Assembly (NCBI RefSeq): GCF_016584085.1
Contig: NZ_NRSJ01000035.1
Location: 1-52,920, forward strand
Length of the DNA stretch: 52,920 nt
Direction: 5' to 3'
Origin: Halochromatium glycolicum
GTDB lineage: Bacteria; Pseudomonadota; Gammaproteobacteria; Chromatiales; Chromatiaceae
The notes below the pieces were generated by a model. The model saw nothing but the letters and a program-made list of their open reading frames with translations. It did not search any database and was not told the origin of the DNA. Positions 39,652 through 49,860 of this stretch are shown piece after piece; the first letter of the stretch is position 1, and each line of letters opens with the position of its first letter. The position numbers and the translations under genes were made by a program.

Positions 39652-40964
39652 CTGCGGTTCGACAGCGTGCCGCGAGCATGCTGATCTGGCCCCGCTATCT
39701 GGGGCTCAATGCGGCATTCGGCGGTCTGGTCGGCTTCCGCTACACGCTCGATGTCTGGGTCTACCGCCAGGTCGCCGCGGGCGGCGCCTCGGTCATGTTG
39801 CTGCTCGGTTTCAGCTTTGCCGGGATGTTGCTCGGTGAGATCATCGCTGCACGTCTCTCCGACCGCGTGAGCCGATCGCTGGCTATCCTCGCGTCGGCGA
39901 CGGCCTTCGGCGCCTGGGCGGTACTGGCGATGCTGGGTGTGGTGCTCGACGCGGTCGCTTTGCTCTGGGCCGCCGGCGCCCTGTTCGGGGTCGGGCTCGG
40001 TTTGCACCATGCGTCGGTTGATGCGTGGCTGGATTCGGCCATGGAACGACATCGCGGACAGGGTGCGACGGACCTGGAGCTCAGCACCGGCTTTCTGCTC
40101 TATAACAGCGGCTACCTCGGTGCTGCCACGCTCGCCTTCCCGCTACTGTTTGGTCTGAACTGGTCGGCGTCGCTGGAGTCGGCGAGCGCACCGCAGTTGG
40201 TGACGGCGCCGTACTTCCTTTGTCTGGTCCTCACTGGCGTGGTGTTCCTGCTGCGACCCGCCCCCGATGGAGAACGAGACGTTCACTCGGCGCGACCTCT
40301 TTCGGGGCTCGCATTGCCTCTCCGGGAGTACTGGGCCGTGCTCGCGTTCGGGCGGTTCAGGCTGGTGGCGGCGATCCTAGTCGGGGCCTGCATCAACCTG
40401 CTGGTGCAGTTCATGGACCATTTCGCACCAGCCACCTTGCTGCCGGGTCGAGAGGTGGGCGAGCGCGCGCTCAGCATCTTTTCGTTCAATCTGACCGTAG
40501 TGCTGGTCATGCTGGGCCTGACGGCACTACTGGCCCGCCTCTGGCCTCGCCAGCGGCTCAGTGACCGAGCGCGTGCCCTGCTGTTGGGCGGTTTCATCGC
40601 GACCGCCCTCGGCTTGATGGCATCGGCCATCGTCCTGGGGCAGACCCCGGTGCGCGCTTCCGATGCCGTGGCGGCCCCGATCCTACTGGGATTCGCGCAG
40701 TCGTTGCTGCTCGCCCTGCTGCCGCTCACCAAGTCCTGGGTGCTCGAGTTCGGGGTCTCCGGTCTGCGCGCGACGGCGCTCTCCCTGCTCGGTGTCAGCA
40801 AGCGACTGCTGGCGATCGGGGCGACATTGATGCTCGGGCTGGCAGGCAACGCCGCAGCGAGCGATCCTGGGACCTCCAGCTGGCTGCTCTGGGTCCTGCT
40901 CTGCCTCGGTGGTGGGTGTATCGGCGTGCTGATCTTGAATGCGACCTCGAGCGCTCGCTCCTAG
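39648..40964 (+). CDS. MFS-type transporter
   Basis: A 438-residue protein with about 12 membrane helices. The loop between helices 2 and 3 reads GEIIAARLSDRVSRS, a variant of the MFS signature G-x-x-x-D-R-x-G-R-(K/R). ASVDAWLDSAMERH lies in the fourth or fifth helix region. The substrate is unknown. Translation is coupled to the unknown membrane protein by an ATGA overlap, so the two probably act together. Confidence 0.82.
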   Translation: MTAVRQRAASMLIWPRYLGLNAAFGGLVGFRYTLDVWVYRQVAAGGASVMLLLGFSFAGMLLGEIIAARLSDRVSRSLAILASATAFGAWAVLAMLGVVLDAVALLWAAGALFGVGLGLHHASVDAWLDSAMERHRGQGATDLELSTGFLLYNSGYLGAATLAFPLLFGLNWSASLESASAPQLVTAPYFLCLVLTGVVFLLRPAPDGERDVHSARPLSGLALPLREYWAVLAFGRFRLVAAILVGACINLLVQFMDHFAPATLLPGREVGERALSIFSFNLTVVLVMLGLTALLARLWPRQRLSDRARALLLGGFIATALGLMASAIVLGQTPVRASDAVAAPILLGFAQSLLLALLPLTKSWVLEFGVSGLRATALSLLGVSKRLLAIGATLMLGLAGNAAASDPGTSSWLLWVLLCLGGGCIGVLILNATSSARS

Positions 40965-41033
40965 CGTATGATGCGGGGATGAGTGCATCGATGCGAGATA
41001 AGCCTCCTGTCATAACGACGAGCTGACTCCGAG

Positions 41034-43760
41034 ATGACGCGCGACGCGCTCGGATTCAGTCTGCCGCTCGCCGCCCGTGCCATGCCCCATCGTCCGGATC
41101 AGTCTTCGCCCTCCCGCACCGCCCGGTCTATCTCGCTCGCCTATGCAGCGATCGCCGCGAGCTGGATTCTCGTCAGCGATTGGCTTGTGGCCCTTCCAAC
41201 ACCCGGTGGGCAGGACCTCGTGCCCTGGCAAACGGCCAAGGGTCTGGGCTTCGTCGCCGTCACCTCGGCCCTGCTGTTCCTGCTTCTGCGCTCGCGCCTG
41301 AAACAGCACCAGGAGACCGGGCGACGCTTCGAGACCTTGGTCGAGAGTCTGCCGGGGATCGCCTACCGCTGCGAGAATGACCACAGCTGGACGATACGCT
41401 ATGTCAGCCGTTCTGTGCACCTGCTGACCGGTTATGCGCCAGAAGAGCTGATCGGCAATGCAACGATCGCCTATGCGGCGCTCATTCATCCAGAGGATCG
41501 AGAGCCCGTCTGCGAACAGATCCAGCAGGCCCTGAAGGCCGATCGAGCATTTCGTGTCGAATACCGCCTTCGTCGTCGAGACGGCCGTCTGATCTGGGTT
41601 TGGGAGCAGGGTCGGGGCGTGCCGGATATCAACCGCCGAGGGCAGCTCGTCCTCGAGGGGCTGATGCTTGATGTGACCGAGCGCAAGCAGGCCGAAGCGG
41701 CCGCCAAGGAAACGGCCGAGCGCTTGGAGTCGCTCGGCGACAACCTGCCGGGCGGGGCGATCTACCGGCTTCACCGAACCCCGAGCGGCGAGTATCGCTT
41801 CACCTATGCCTCGAAGGGCATTGAGCAGATCCTGGGGATCAGTCGCGAGCGGATGCTGGCCGACGCAACGGCCGCCTTTGAGCTGACCGAACAGCCCTAT
41901 CGGGACGCTGTGCATCAGGCCAACGAACGGTCTGTGCGTGATCTGAGCCTGTTTGAGATGGAGCTGCCGCAGTGCCTGCCAGATGGCAGTCGCAAATGGA
42001 TCGCAGTGCGCTCGCTACCGTATCGATCAGCCGATCGCGGGGTGTTCTGGGACGGGATCGTCATGGACATCACCGAGCGTAAGGCGGTTGAGGAGAAGCT
42101 GCGCGAGGCAGCGGCCGTGTTCGCCAGCACGGCGGAAGGGGTCGTGATCACCGCATTGGATGGCGAGATTCGCGATGTCAATCCTGCCTTTTGCGGTATT
42201 ACCGGCTATCGCAAAGAGGAGGTGATTGGCCAAAACCCACGTTTGCTGAAATCGGACCGGCACGATCGCAGCTTCTATCAGCGGATGTGGCAGTCATTGG
42301 AGGGGCGAGGCCAATGGCACGGCGAGATCTGGAACCGCCGCAAGGATGGGGCGATCTATCCGGAGTTATTGACCATCAGCGTCGTCTCGGATCAACAGGG
42401 CCAAGCGACCGGCTATGTCGGTGTGTTCGCCGATATCACCTCGCTCAAAGAGTCCGAAGCGCGTCTGGATCATCTCGCGCATCATGATCCGCTGACCAAC
42501 CTGCCCAACCGGCTATTGTTCGATGCCCGGCTGGGCCACGCTATCCATCATGCCGCCCGTAACCATGGCGCTTTGGCGGTGTTGTTCACCGACCTCGATC
42601 GTTTCAAGCACATCAACGACAGCCTGGGGCATCCGGCCGGTGATCAGCTGTTGCAACAGTTCAGCCGGCGCCTGACCGATACCCTCAGGGCCGAGGACAC
42701 GGTTGCCCGCATCAGCGGCGACGAGTTCGTGGTCCTGCTGGAAGCGGTCGAGGGCGCCACGCATGTCGCGCCGGTCGCGCGCAAGCTGATCGAGGCCCTG
42801 AAGGAGCCCTTTCTGATCGAGGGCAGCTCCGTGCGCGTCACCGCCAGCATCGGGATCAGCCTGTATCCGGACGACGGCAATACGGTCGCAGCCCTGTTGC
42901 GCAACGCCGACGCGGCGATGTATCGCGCCAAGGAAGAGGGTGGGAACAGCTATGCGTTCTATACCGCCGAGATGACAGCGGCGGCCTTCGAGCATGTGTT
43001 CCTCGAGAATGCGCTGCGCGGCGCGCTGGAGCGCGACGAGTTTCGACTCCTGTATCAGCCTCAGATCGATCTCGAATCGGGTCGCTTGCTCGGGGTCGAG
43101 GCGTTGCTGCGCTGGCATCACCCGGAAGAAGGCGTCATCCCGCCGATGCGTTTCATTCCCATTGCCGAACAGACCGGCCTGATCCTGGAGATCGGGCGCT
43201 GGGTCTTGCGCTGCGCCTGCGCCCAGGCGCGGCGTTGGCTGGATCAAGGTTTCGAATTTGACTGGGTCGGGGTCAATGTGGCGGGGCGACAGGTCCATGA
43301 CCGCGAGTTCGTTGGAGACGTCGAGCGCACGCTCGCCGAAACGGGATTGCCGGCGAGCTGTCTCGAGCTGGAGATCAGCGAGAACTTCGTCATGCGGCGT
43401 GCCGACTCCGGAGTGGAGAAGCTGCAGACGCTCCATGCCAAAGGGGTCGGGATCGCGATCGATGACTTCGGGACCGGCTATTCGTGCCTCAGCCACCTCA
43501 AGCGGCTGCCGATCAGCAGGCTCAAGCTCGACCAAGGCTTCGTGCGCGGCATCCCCGATGAACAGGACGATATGGCCATCTGCGATGCAGTGATCGCGAT
43601 GAGCCGAGCATTGAGCCTGGCTGTGATCGCCGAGGGCGTCGAGACGGAAGATCAGGCCGCTTTCCTGAGTGGAAAAGGTTGTCGCGTTGCCCAGGGGTTT
43701 CTGTTCGGTCGACCGATGTCGCCTGAGGCGATCGAGCGCCTGCTCGAGGCCGCAGGTTAG
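41034..43760 (+). CDS. membrane PAS-GGDEF-EAL c-di-GMP protein
   Basis: A 908-residue protein. A signal-like N-terminal region with two hydrophobic helices (about residues 33-55 and 66-87) is followed by three PAS domains (LVESLPGIAYRCEND, LGDNLPGGAIYRLHR, STAEGVVITALDGEI). The GGDEF domain has FTDLDRFKHINDSLGH with the active-site variant SGDEF at 561-565 and I-site RAED. The EAL domain is complete: EALLR at 689-693, NVAGRQ, LEISENFVM, IDDFGTGYS, KLDQGFV and EGVET. It should hydrolyse c-di-GMP; synthesis is possible but less certain. REP palindromes follow the stop. Confidence 0.92.
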   Translation: MTRDALGFSLPLAARAMPHRPDQSSPSRTARSISLAYAAIAASWILVSDWLVALPTPGGQDLVPWQTAKGLGFVAVTSALLFLLLRSRLKQHQETGRRFETLVESLPGIAYRCENDHSWTIRYVSRSVHLLTGYAPEELIGNATIAYAALIHPEDREPVCEQIQQALKADRAFRVEYRLRRRDGRLIWVWEQGRGVPDINRRGQLVLEGLMLDVTERKQAEAAAKETAERLESLGDNLPGGAIYRLHRTPSGEYRFTYASKGIEQILGISRERMLADATAAFELTEQPYRDAVHQANERSVRDLSLFEMELPQCLPDGSRKWIAVRSLPYRSADRGVFWDGIVMDITERKAVEEKLREAAAVFASTAEGVVITALDGEIRDVNPAFCGITGYRKEEVIGQNPRLLKSDRHDRSFYQRMWQSLEGRGQWHGEIWNRRKDGAIYPELLTISVVSDQQGQATGYVGVFADITSLKESEARLDHLAHHDPLTNLPNRLLFDARLGHAIHHAARNHGALAVLFTDLDRFKHINDSLGHPAGDQLLQQFSRRLTDTLRAEDTVARISGDEFVVLLEAVEGATHVAPVARKLIEALKEPFLIEGSSVRVTASIGISLYPDDGNTVAALLRNADAAMYRAKEEGGNSYAFYTAEMTAAAFEHVFLENALRGALERDEFRLLYQPQIDLESGRLLGVEALLRWHHPEEGVIPPMRFIPIAEQTGLILEIGRWVLRCACAQARRWLDQGFEFDWVGVNVAGRQVHDREFVGDVERTLAETGLPASCLELEISENFVMRRADSGVEKLQTLHAKGVGIAIDDFGTGYSCLSHLKRLPISRLKLDQGFVRGIPDEQDDMAICDAVIAMSRALSLAVIAEGVETEDQAAFLSGKGCRVAQGFLFGRPMSPEAIERLLEAAG

Positions 43761-43814
43761 TGCAAGACAGCGGGAATCCCAAGACCGGTTGTCGCTGCCC
43801 ACACCGGTCGTAGG

Positions 43815-43926
43815 GTAGGAGCCCGCTTGCGGGCGATTTTCGCAGCTGGTCGTGGGGTAGGAACCCGCTTGCGGGCGATCTTCGCAGCCGTGAGCGCGGC
43901 CTGGTCGCCCGCAAGCGGGCTCCTAC
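43815..43926. repeat. cluster of three REP palindromes
   Basis: Units at 43815-43836 and 43857-43878 are direct; the one at 43905-43926 is inverted. Each has GTAGGA (or GTAGGA with one substitution after it) plus a GCCCGCTTGCGGGC-type hairpin core. The cluster separates two convergent genes, so it may also act as a bidirectional transcription barrier or mRNA stabiliser. The same unit lies at 9125 next to the decayed RAYT. Confidence 0.9.
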
Positions 43927-43981
43927 AGCGCTGAGAGCCCAAATGGCAGAAAGAGGGTCTCGGTATTGCTGACGCGATGCA

Positions 43982-44614
43982 CTAGTCGGCTGGCTTGAGC
44001 CAGAATACCATCGGTTTCGCGGTCTCATCTGTATCGCCGAGCTCCTGCCAGCTGAAGGTCGTCGTCAGCTCCGGGTGGCGTCGATAGCCGCGCTTGGTCC
44101 AAAAGCGATCCAGCGGCACGTGGTCGGCGGGTCGCCGCGGGTCATCATCGCTGCGCTGCACCGCACAGAAGGCGTACCAGTCGAATTGCAGGCCCTGCTG
44201 CTCGCTCAGGGCACGGGCATGCCGCTCGCGCTCTTCGAAGAATCGCACGCCGAGTCCGCGGCCGCGATAGTCGGGCAGCAGCACCGATTCGCCCAAATAG
44301 AAGATCCGGCTCGGATCATAGCCGTGGGCGACGAACGGGGCCTTGACCTCGTCGGTCTCCTCGGCCATCGGCAGCGCGGTCGAGGCGCCGACGATGCGCT
44401 CGCCGTCGGTCACGACCACCACGACGCTGCCCTCGGCATCGCGGTAGGTTTGCAGATAACGCGCCTCGTAATCAGCGTCACCGTCGTAGAGGTAGGGGAA
44501 CTCCCGGAACACCCGGATGCGTAGGTCCGCTAGCGCTGGGACGTAGCGGTCGAGCTCGACGCCGGTCGCGGTGAAGACCTGAAGGTTCTCTTGGGGCTCA
44601 TGTTGCTCATTCAT
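43982..44614 (-). CDS. GNAT-family N-acetyltransferase
   Basis: A 210-residue acetyltransferase. The acetyl-CoA loop is in VLLPDYRGRGLGVRFFEERERHA (RxxGxG/A), preceded by IFYLGESVLL and followed by YAFCAVQR. The ATG at 44612-44614 (MNEQHEPQENLQVF) is preferred over a start ten codons upstream that would enter the foldback copy 3 region. The substrate is unknown. Confidence 0.82.
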   Translation of the reverse strand: MNEQHEPQENLQVFTATGVELDRYVPALADLRIRVFREFPYLYDGDADYEARYLQTYRDAEGSVVVVVTDGERIVGASTALPMAEETDEVKAPFVAHGYDPSRIFYLGESVLLPDYRGRGLGVRFFEERERHARALSEQQGLQFDWYAFCAVQRSDDDPRRPADHVPLDRFWTKRGYRRHPELTTTFSWQELGDTDETAKPMVFWLKPAD

Positions 44615-44647
44615 CGGATCGTCCGTTCTTGCTCCTGCGAACACTGC

Positions 44648-44811
44648 TTAGGCGATTTCTGTCAAAGCTCATACCGCCTTGCTGGTCTGTTCGCTCGCCT
44701 TCTTCGTCGCGCCGCCGGTCACATAGCCCGGCTATGCTCCCGGCGACGCTCCTCGAAGGCAAACGACAATCCTGCGCAATTCGGTACGAGCTTTTCCGGC
44801 AATCGCCTTAG
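44648..44811 (+). repeat. 164-bp foldback element, copy 3
   Basis: Same orientation as copies 1 and 2. It differs from them at a few positions, such as GGTCTGTTCG for GGTCTTTTCG. It sits between two divergent genes (GNAT and SMR transporter), so it lies in the upstream region of both. Confidence 0.9.
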
Positions 44812-44892
44812 GAATTGTCCATCATGTGTTCCCCGGAGCTGCCGTGACCGGGTGCTCCGAAATCGGGAAATCACGTCTGGACTCGATATGCT

Positions 44893-45222
44893 ATGGCCTA
44901 TCTCTACCTCGTTGTCGCGATCGTCGCCGAGGTGATCGCGACCAATGCGTTGAAGGCGGCCGACGGCTTCAGCCGGCTCGGGCCGAGCCTGCTCGTCGTG
45001 CTCGGCTACGGGGTCGCCTTCTACTGCCTGTCGCTCGTGCTGAAGACGATCCCGGTCGGGATTGCCTACGCGGTCTGGGCCGGTCTCGGGATCGTGCTGG
45101 TTGCGGTGGTTGCCGCCTTGGTGTTCGGCCAGGTGCCGGATCTAGCCGGCCTGATCGGCATCGCGTTGATCGTCGCGGGTGTCGTGATCATTAGCCTGTT
45201 CTCGAAGATGGTCGGGCACTGA
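44893..45222 (+). CDS. small multidrug resistance (SMR) transporter
   Basis: A 109-residue, four-helix protein of the EmrE/SugE family. The essential membrane Glu is in [19 protein letters not shown] (Glu13). [19 protein letters not shown] is the family's third-helix signature. Such proteins exchange cationic compounds or guanidinium-like substrates with protons as dimers. The start of the gene is close to foldback copy 3. Confidence 0.92.
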   Translation: MAYLYLVVAIVAEVIATNALKAADGFSRLGPSLLVVLGYGVAFYCLSLVLKTIPVGIAYAVWAGLGIVLVAVVAALVFGQVPDLAGLIGIALIVAGVVIISLFSKMVGH

Positions 45223-45358
45223 TCCGCGTTCGGGATCGACCTCAACAGGCAGCGTTGCACGGCTCCCGGTCGGCGGCGGGATCATCCAGCGTCATGATGG
45301 CCAAGTCTCTGTTATACTGCGCGGTTTTGCCACGTTTCATAGAGTGCAAGCGGAGATC

Positions 45359-46939
<1,581 letters not shown>

Positions 46940-46998
46940 GCGCTTGCCTGCACGGAGATTGAACGCCCTTTGCCAGGCGACCAACTGAGTCTTGGCGG

Positions 46999-47162
46999 CT
47001 AAGGCGATTGCCGGAAAAGCTCGTACCGAATTGCGCAGGATTTTCGTTTGCCTTCGAGGAGCGTCGCCGGGAGCATAGCCGGGCTATGTGACCGGCGGCG
47101 CGACGAAGAAGGCGAGCGAAAAGACCGGCAAGGCGGTATGAGCTTTGACAGAAATCGCCTAA
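46999..47162 (-). repeat. 164-bp foldback element, copy 4 (inverted)
   Basis: The reverse complement of the other three copies, again exactly 164 bp, from CTAAGGCGATT to AATCGCCTAA. It lies between prfC and the phosphoglycerate-mutase-like gene, both on the plus strand. Confidence 0.9.
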
Positions 47163-47454
47163 GCATCGGGACGCGGTCGAGTTATACCCAAGGCACGTCA
47201 ATGCTCGGCACGGTCGAGGAAAACCGAAAATCGGTTTGCGATGGGTATATTCGACTCGGGAACCCCCTGACTCGGCCCGTAGCCTCTCACTTGAGGACGG
47301 GCCGCTTGGGTGGTCGCCTCATCGCTGCGTGCCGCGTTGCTGAGCACAGGGCGGGTCGGCAAGGGTCATGCGGGGGCGGGTGATGCAGTGCTGGGAAGGA
47401 CGATCCGCTGGTCGGGATGCGGATGAAGCGATCAACAGCTGCAGGCTTTCGGGT

Positions 47455-48513
47455 ATGAAGAGGACAGAACCAGAAGACGCTCCTCGGGACCTGGTGGTGC
47501 TGGCACCGGGCCTGCTTGGACCGGTGCCGCTGCCTGCCGAGCAGGTCCCGACCACGCCGGCGTTGAGTCGTCTGCTCTCCCGGGGCCAGCGCCAGGACGA
47601 CGACGGGGCGGATGCAGCCGAGCGGCGCGGGCTGACCCAGGTGCTGCTGCAGCGTTTCGGCGCCGAGGCGAGTGCACCCTATGCCCGCGCCGCCGATGAT
47701 CCAGACTGGGATCGCTCCGGCTATCTGCTGCATGCTGATCCGGTGCATCTGCGTGCCGACCGCGACCAGCTCCGGCTGTTCGGTGCCAGCCATTTCGCGC
47801 TCTCAGTGGATGAGGCAGAGGCCCTGGTCGCAGCATTGAATCGCGAATTCGCCGATGATGGCCTAAGACTAAGCGCGCCGGCGCCTTCGCGCTGGTACCT
47901 GCAGCCACCGGCCCCGCCGGCACTCGAGACCCAACCGCTCGACCAGGTCGATGGCTGCAGCATCGACAGCGCCTCGCCCGCTGGGACCGACGCCAAGCAC
48001 TGGTCCGGGTTCTTGAGCGAGGTGCAGATGGCGCTGTTCCAGTCGCCGGTCAATGCCGAGCGCGAGCGTCGCGGACAGCCGGCGATCAACGCCCTCTGGC
48101 TCTGGGGAGGCGGGACATGGCGGCCGCTGGAAGCGCCTGGATTTCAGCGCTTGGTCGCGGGCTCTGCGCTCGCTCAGGGCCTTGCCGATGCGGCAGGGAT
48201 CACCGCCTCGCACGCGGCCTTGAGCGAGGAGGCGGCTGCCGCCGATCCCAGACTGGCAGGCTCGCTGGTGGTGTTTGAAGGGCTGCGGCAGGCGCTGCAG
48301 GACGCCGATCCGCTGCGTTGGATCGAGGCGCTCAGGGAGCTGGAAGCCGGGCTTGACCCGGCGCTCGCTGCGCTCGGTCGAGGCCGCGTCGGCGGCATCG
48401 AGCTGGACCTCACAGACGGCCGTCGCTGGCGGCTCGAGCGCCGCGACCTGCGGCGTTTCTGGCGGCGCCGACGCACCCTTACTCACTGGCTGGACGGGCT
48501 GGCTTCCGGCTAG
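47455..48513 (+). CDS. phosphoglycerate-mutase-like protein (COG4255/RpfE-type)
   Basis: A 352-residue protein beginning MKRTEPEDAPRDLVVLAPGLLGPV. It has the look of a small family annotated as cofactor-independent phosphoglycerate mutase-like or RpfE-type (DPVHLRADRDQLRLFG, GQPAINALWLWGGGTW). No complete metal site of true iPGM is visible, so enzyme activity is doubtful. The ATG at 47455 is chosen because residues before it in the open frame lack homology. There are about 290 bp between foldback copy 4 and this gene in which I see nothing. Confidence 0.62.
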   Translation: MKRTEPEDAPRDLVVLAPGLLGPVPLPAEQVPTTPALSRLLSRGQRQDDDGADAAERRGLTQVLLQRFGAEASAPYARAADDPDWDRSGYLLHADPVHLRADRDQLRLFGASHFALSVDEAEALVAALNREFADDGLRLSAPAPSRWYLQPPAPPALETQPLDQVDGCSIDSASPAGTDAKHWSGFLSEVQMALFQSPVNAERERRGQPAINALWLWGGGTWRPLEAPGFQRLVAGSALAQGLADAAGITASHAALSEEAAAADPRLAGSLVVFEGLRQALQDADPLRWIEALRELEAGLDPALAALGRGRVGGIELDLTDGRRWRLERRDLRRFWRRRRTLTHWLDGLASG

Positions 48514-48515
48514 CT

Positions 48516-48590
48516 CCGGTACGGCAACCAAAAACCGGTACGGCAACCAAAAACCGGTACGGCAACCAAAAACCGGTACGGCAACCAAAA
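48516..48590 (+). repeat. four tandem 19-bp repeats
   Basis: CCGGTACGGCAACCAAAAA is repeated at 48516, 48535, 48554 and 48573 (the last copy one base shorter), with no mismatches. It starts just after the stop of the phosphoglycerate-mutase-like gene and lies about 70-145 bp upstream of the Hsp20 promoter. Confidence 0.93.
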
Positions 48591-48660
48591 CGGTGGTCTG
48601 CAGCCAGAGAACGGTTTCTATCGTTCTGTTCTTGAAGGCTTTTCGGGTTCTCTCAGTCGC

Positions 48661-48688
48661 TTGCCACAGCGTCACGGTGCGCTATAGT
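48661..48688 (+). promoter_or_regulatory. sigma-70-type promoter of hsp20
   Basis: TTGCCA (48661-48666), a 16-bp spacer and TATAGT (48683-48688) lie 38 bp before the hsp20 ATG. A CTTGAA at 48631-48636 resembles a sigma-32 -35 box but has no CCCAT partner at the right distance. Confidence 0.6.
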
Positions 48689-48726
48689 TAGAGGTAGGAG
48701 ATGGCAAAGTGATCAGGAGGAACGCG

Positions 48727-49209
48727 ATGAGCGCAAAGAGCAAAGAGACCAAAGCCCTACAACGTCACGAGTCCCATTGGTTCGATGAAATGGATCGGTC
48801 GTTCGAGCAGATGATGCGGCGCGGGCTACTGCAGCCGTTCCGCGACATCTGGCCGGATTGGGCACCCTTCCAACCCGACCTGGACGTGCGGATGCCGCGG
48901 GTCGACATGATCGACCGCGAGGCTGAGCTGCTGGTGCGGGCCGAGCTTCCCGGCATCGACAAGGAGCATGTGCACATCGAGGTGGCCGGTGACATGCTGA
49001 CCATCCGCGGTGAGCGGGCGCATGAGGAGAAGCGCGAAGAGGAGAATGTCTATCGCGCCGAGATCCTGCACGGTGCCTTCAGCCGGACATTGCGGCTGCC
49101 GCCCGGGCTCGACACCGAAGCCGCTGAGGCGACCTTCGAGAAGGGCCTGCTCGAGATCCATCTGCCCAAGCCTGAGGAGAGCAAGCGGCAGCGGATCGCG
49201 ATCAGCTAG
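48727..49209 (+). CDS. small heat-shock protein, Hsp20/alpha-crystallin family
   Basis: A 160-residue chaperone. The alpha-crystallin domain (residues about 55-150) contains PRVDMIDREAELLVRAELPG, VAGDMLTIRGERAHE, the A-x-x-x-n-G-x-L motif as ATFEKGLLEIHLPK, and a final IAIS in place of an IxI anchor. The ATG at 48727 has AGGAGG six bases upstream, so it is preferred to a start six codons earlier. Such proteins hold unfolding proteins until refolded by DnaK. Confidence 0.94.
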   Translation: MSAKSKETKALQRHESHWFDEMDRSFEQMMRRGLLQPFRDIWPDWAPFQPDLDVRMPRVDMIDREAELLVRAELPGIDKEHVHIEVAGDMLTIRGERAHEEKREEENVYRAEILHGAFSRTLRLPPGLDTEAAEATFEKGLLEIHLPKPEESKRQRIAIS

Positions 49210-49260
49210 CGAGCGATGTCAGGCCCGTGCCAGACCAGTGCCAGACCAGTGCTGAAACGT

Positions 49261-49296
49261 GCTGGCACCGGACCTTCACCAGTGGCCGGTGCCAGC
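49261..49296. terminator. hairpin between convergent hsp20 and DUF427 genes
   Basis: GCTGGCACCGG and CCGGTGCCAGC form a perfect 11-bp stem with a 14-base loop. It lies 52 bp after the hsp20 stop and overlaps the last codons of the DUF427 gene. It can fold in both transcripts, but no T-tract follows, so bidirectional termination is plausible rather than certain. Two GTGCCAGACCA direct repeats precede it. Confidence 0.45.
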
Positions 49297-49830
49297 TGTG
49301 CCTTTCCATGGTCCAACGATCTCACTGGTGATCCATCCCCCATAGTAGCCGCCCGGCTGGGCCTGCACCGGCTCATCGTCGACGAAGCACCGCAGTAACG
49401 CGGGGTAGCAGGCATACCAGCCGGCGATCACGGCGGCGTCGTCGCCTGCATTGGGATAACGCCAGATCGCGTTGCGAATCAAACCCTCGCTGCCGTCCAC
49501 ATCGAAGTACTCGGCCTCGCCCTTCCACTCGCAGAAGGTCCGTCGCGCTGATGCTTGCAGCAGTTCCGACCGGACCGACTCGGGCGGAAGATAGAACGCG
49601 GGCGGGCTGCCGGTCTCCAGCGCGCGGATGCTCCTTGAGCTCTCAGCGACCAGCGCATCGCCCGCATAGACAGCAATGCGGCGTGAATCGGGGACATAGG
49701 CCGGCGGGCGAGGATAATCCCAGACCGACTCCTGTCCCGGCCCGGGCGTCTCGGCGAACGGCGGGCGTTGTTGGCCGCGATAGCGCCAGGCGGCGCGGGC
49801 GCGGTCGAGATCGGATTGACTGTCACGCAT
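49276..49830 (-). CDS. DUF427 family protein
   Basis: A 184-residue protein of the DUF427 family. Motifs are RRIAVYAGDALVAESSRSIRALETGSPPAFYLPPESV, TFCEWKGEAEYFDV and NAIWRYPNAGDDAAVIAGWYACYP, followed by DEPVQAQPGGYYGGWIT. The fold is beta-rich and the function unknown. It lies 30 bp downstream of the DUF938 gene on the same strand, so they may be cotranscribed. Confidence 0.9.
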   Translation of the reverse strand: MRDSQSDLDRARAAWRYRGQQRPPFAETPGPGQESVWDYPRPPAYVPDSRRIAVYAGDALVAESSRSIRALETGSPPAFYLPPESVRSELLQASARRTFCEWKGEAEYFDVDGSEGLIRNAIWRYPNAGDDAAVIAGWYACYPALLRCFVDDEPVQAQPGGYYGGWITSEIVGPWKGTAGTGHW

Positions 49831-49860
49831 GGTGGTATGGTCCTCGAATGATCCGCGCGC

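Noticed and set aside
44591..44935. Open frame across foldback copy 3, with similar frames at the other copies (within 2582-3619, 23330-24037 and 46917-47201)
   Set aside because: All share a translated string that comes only from the 164-bp repeat itself; there is no start signal or conserved protein.
48516..48590. Possible CRISPR array
   Set aside because: The 19-bp units abut each other without spacers and no cas gene is present.
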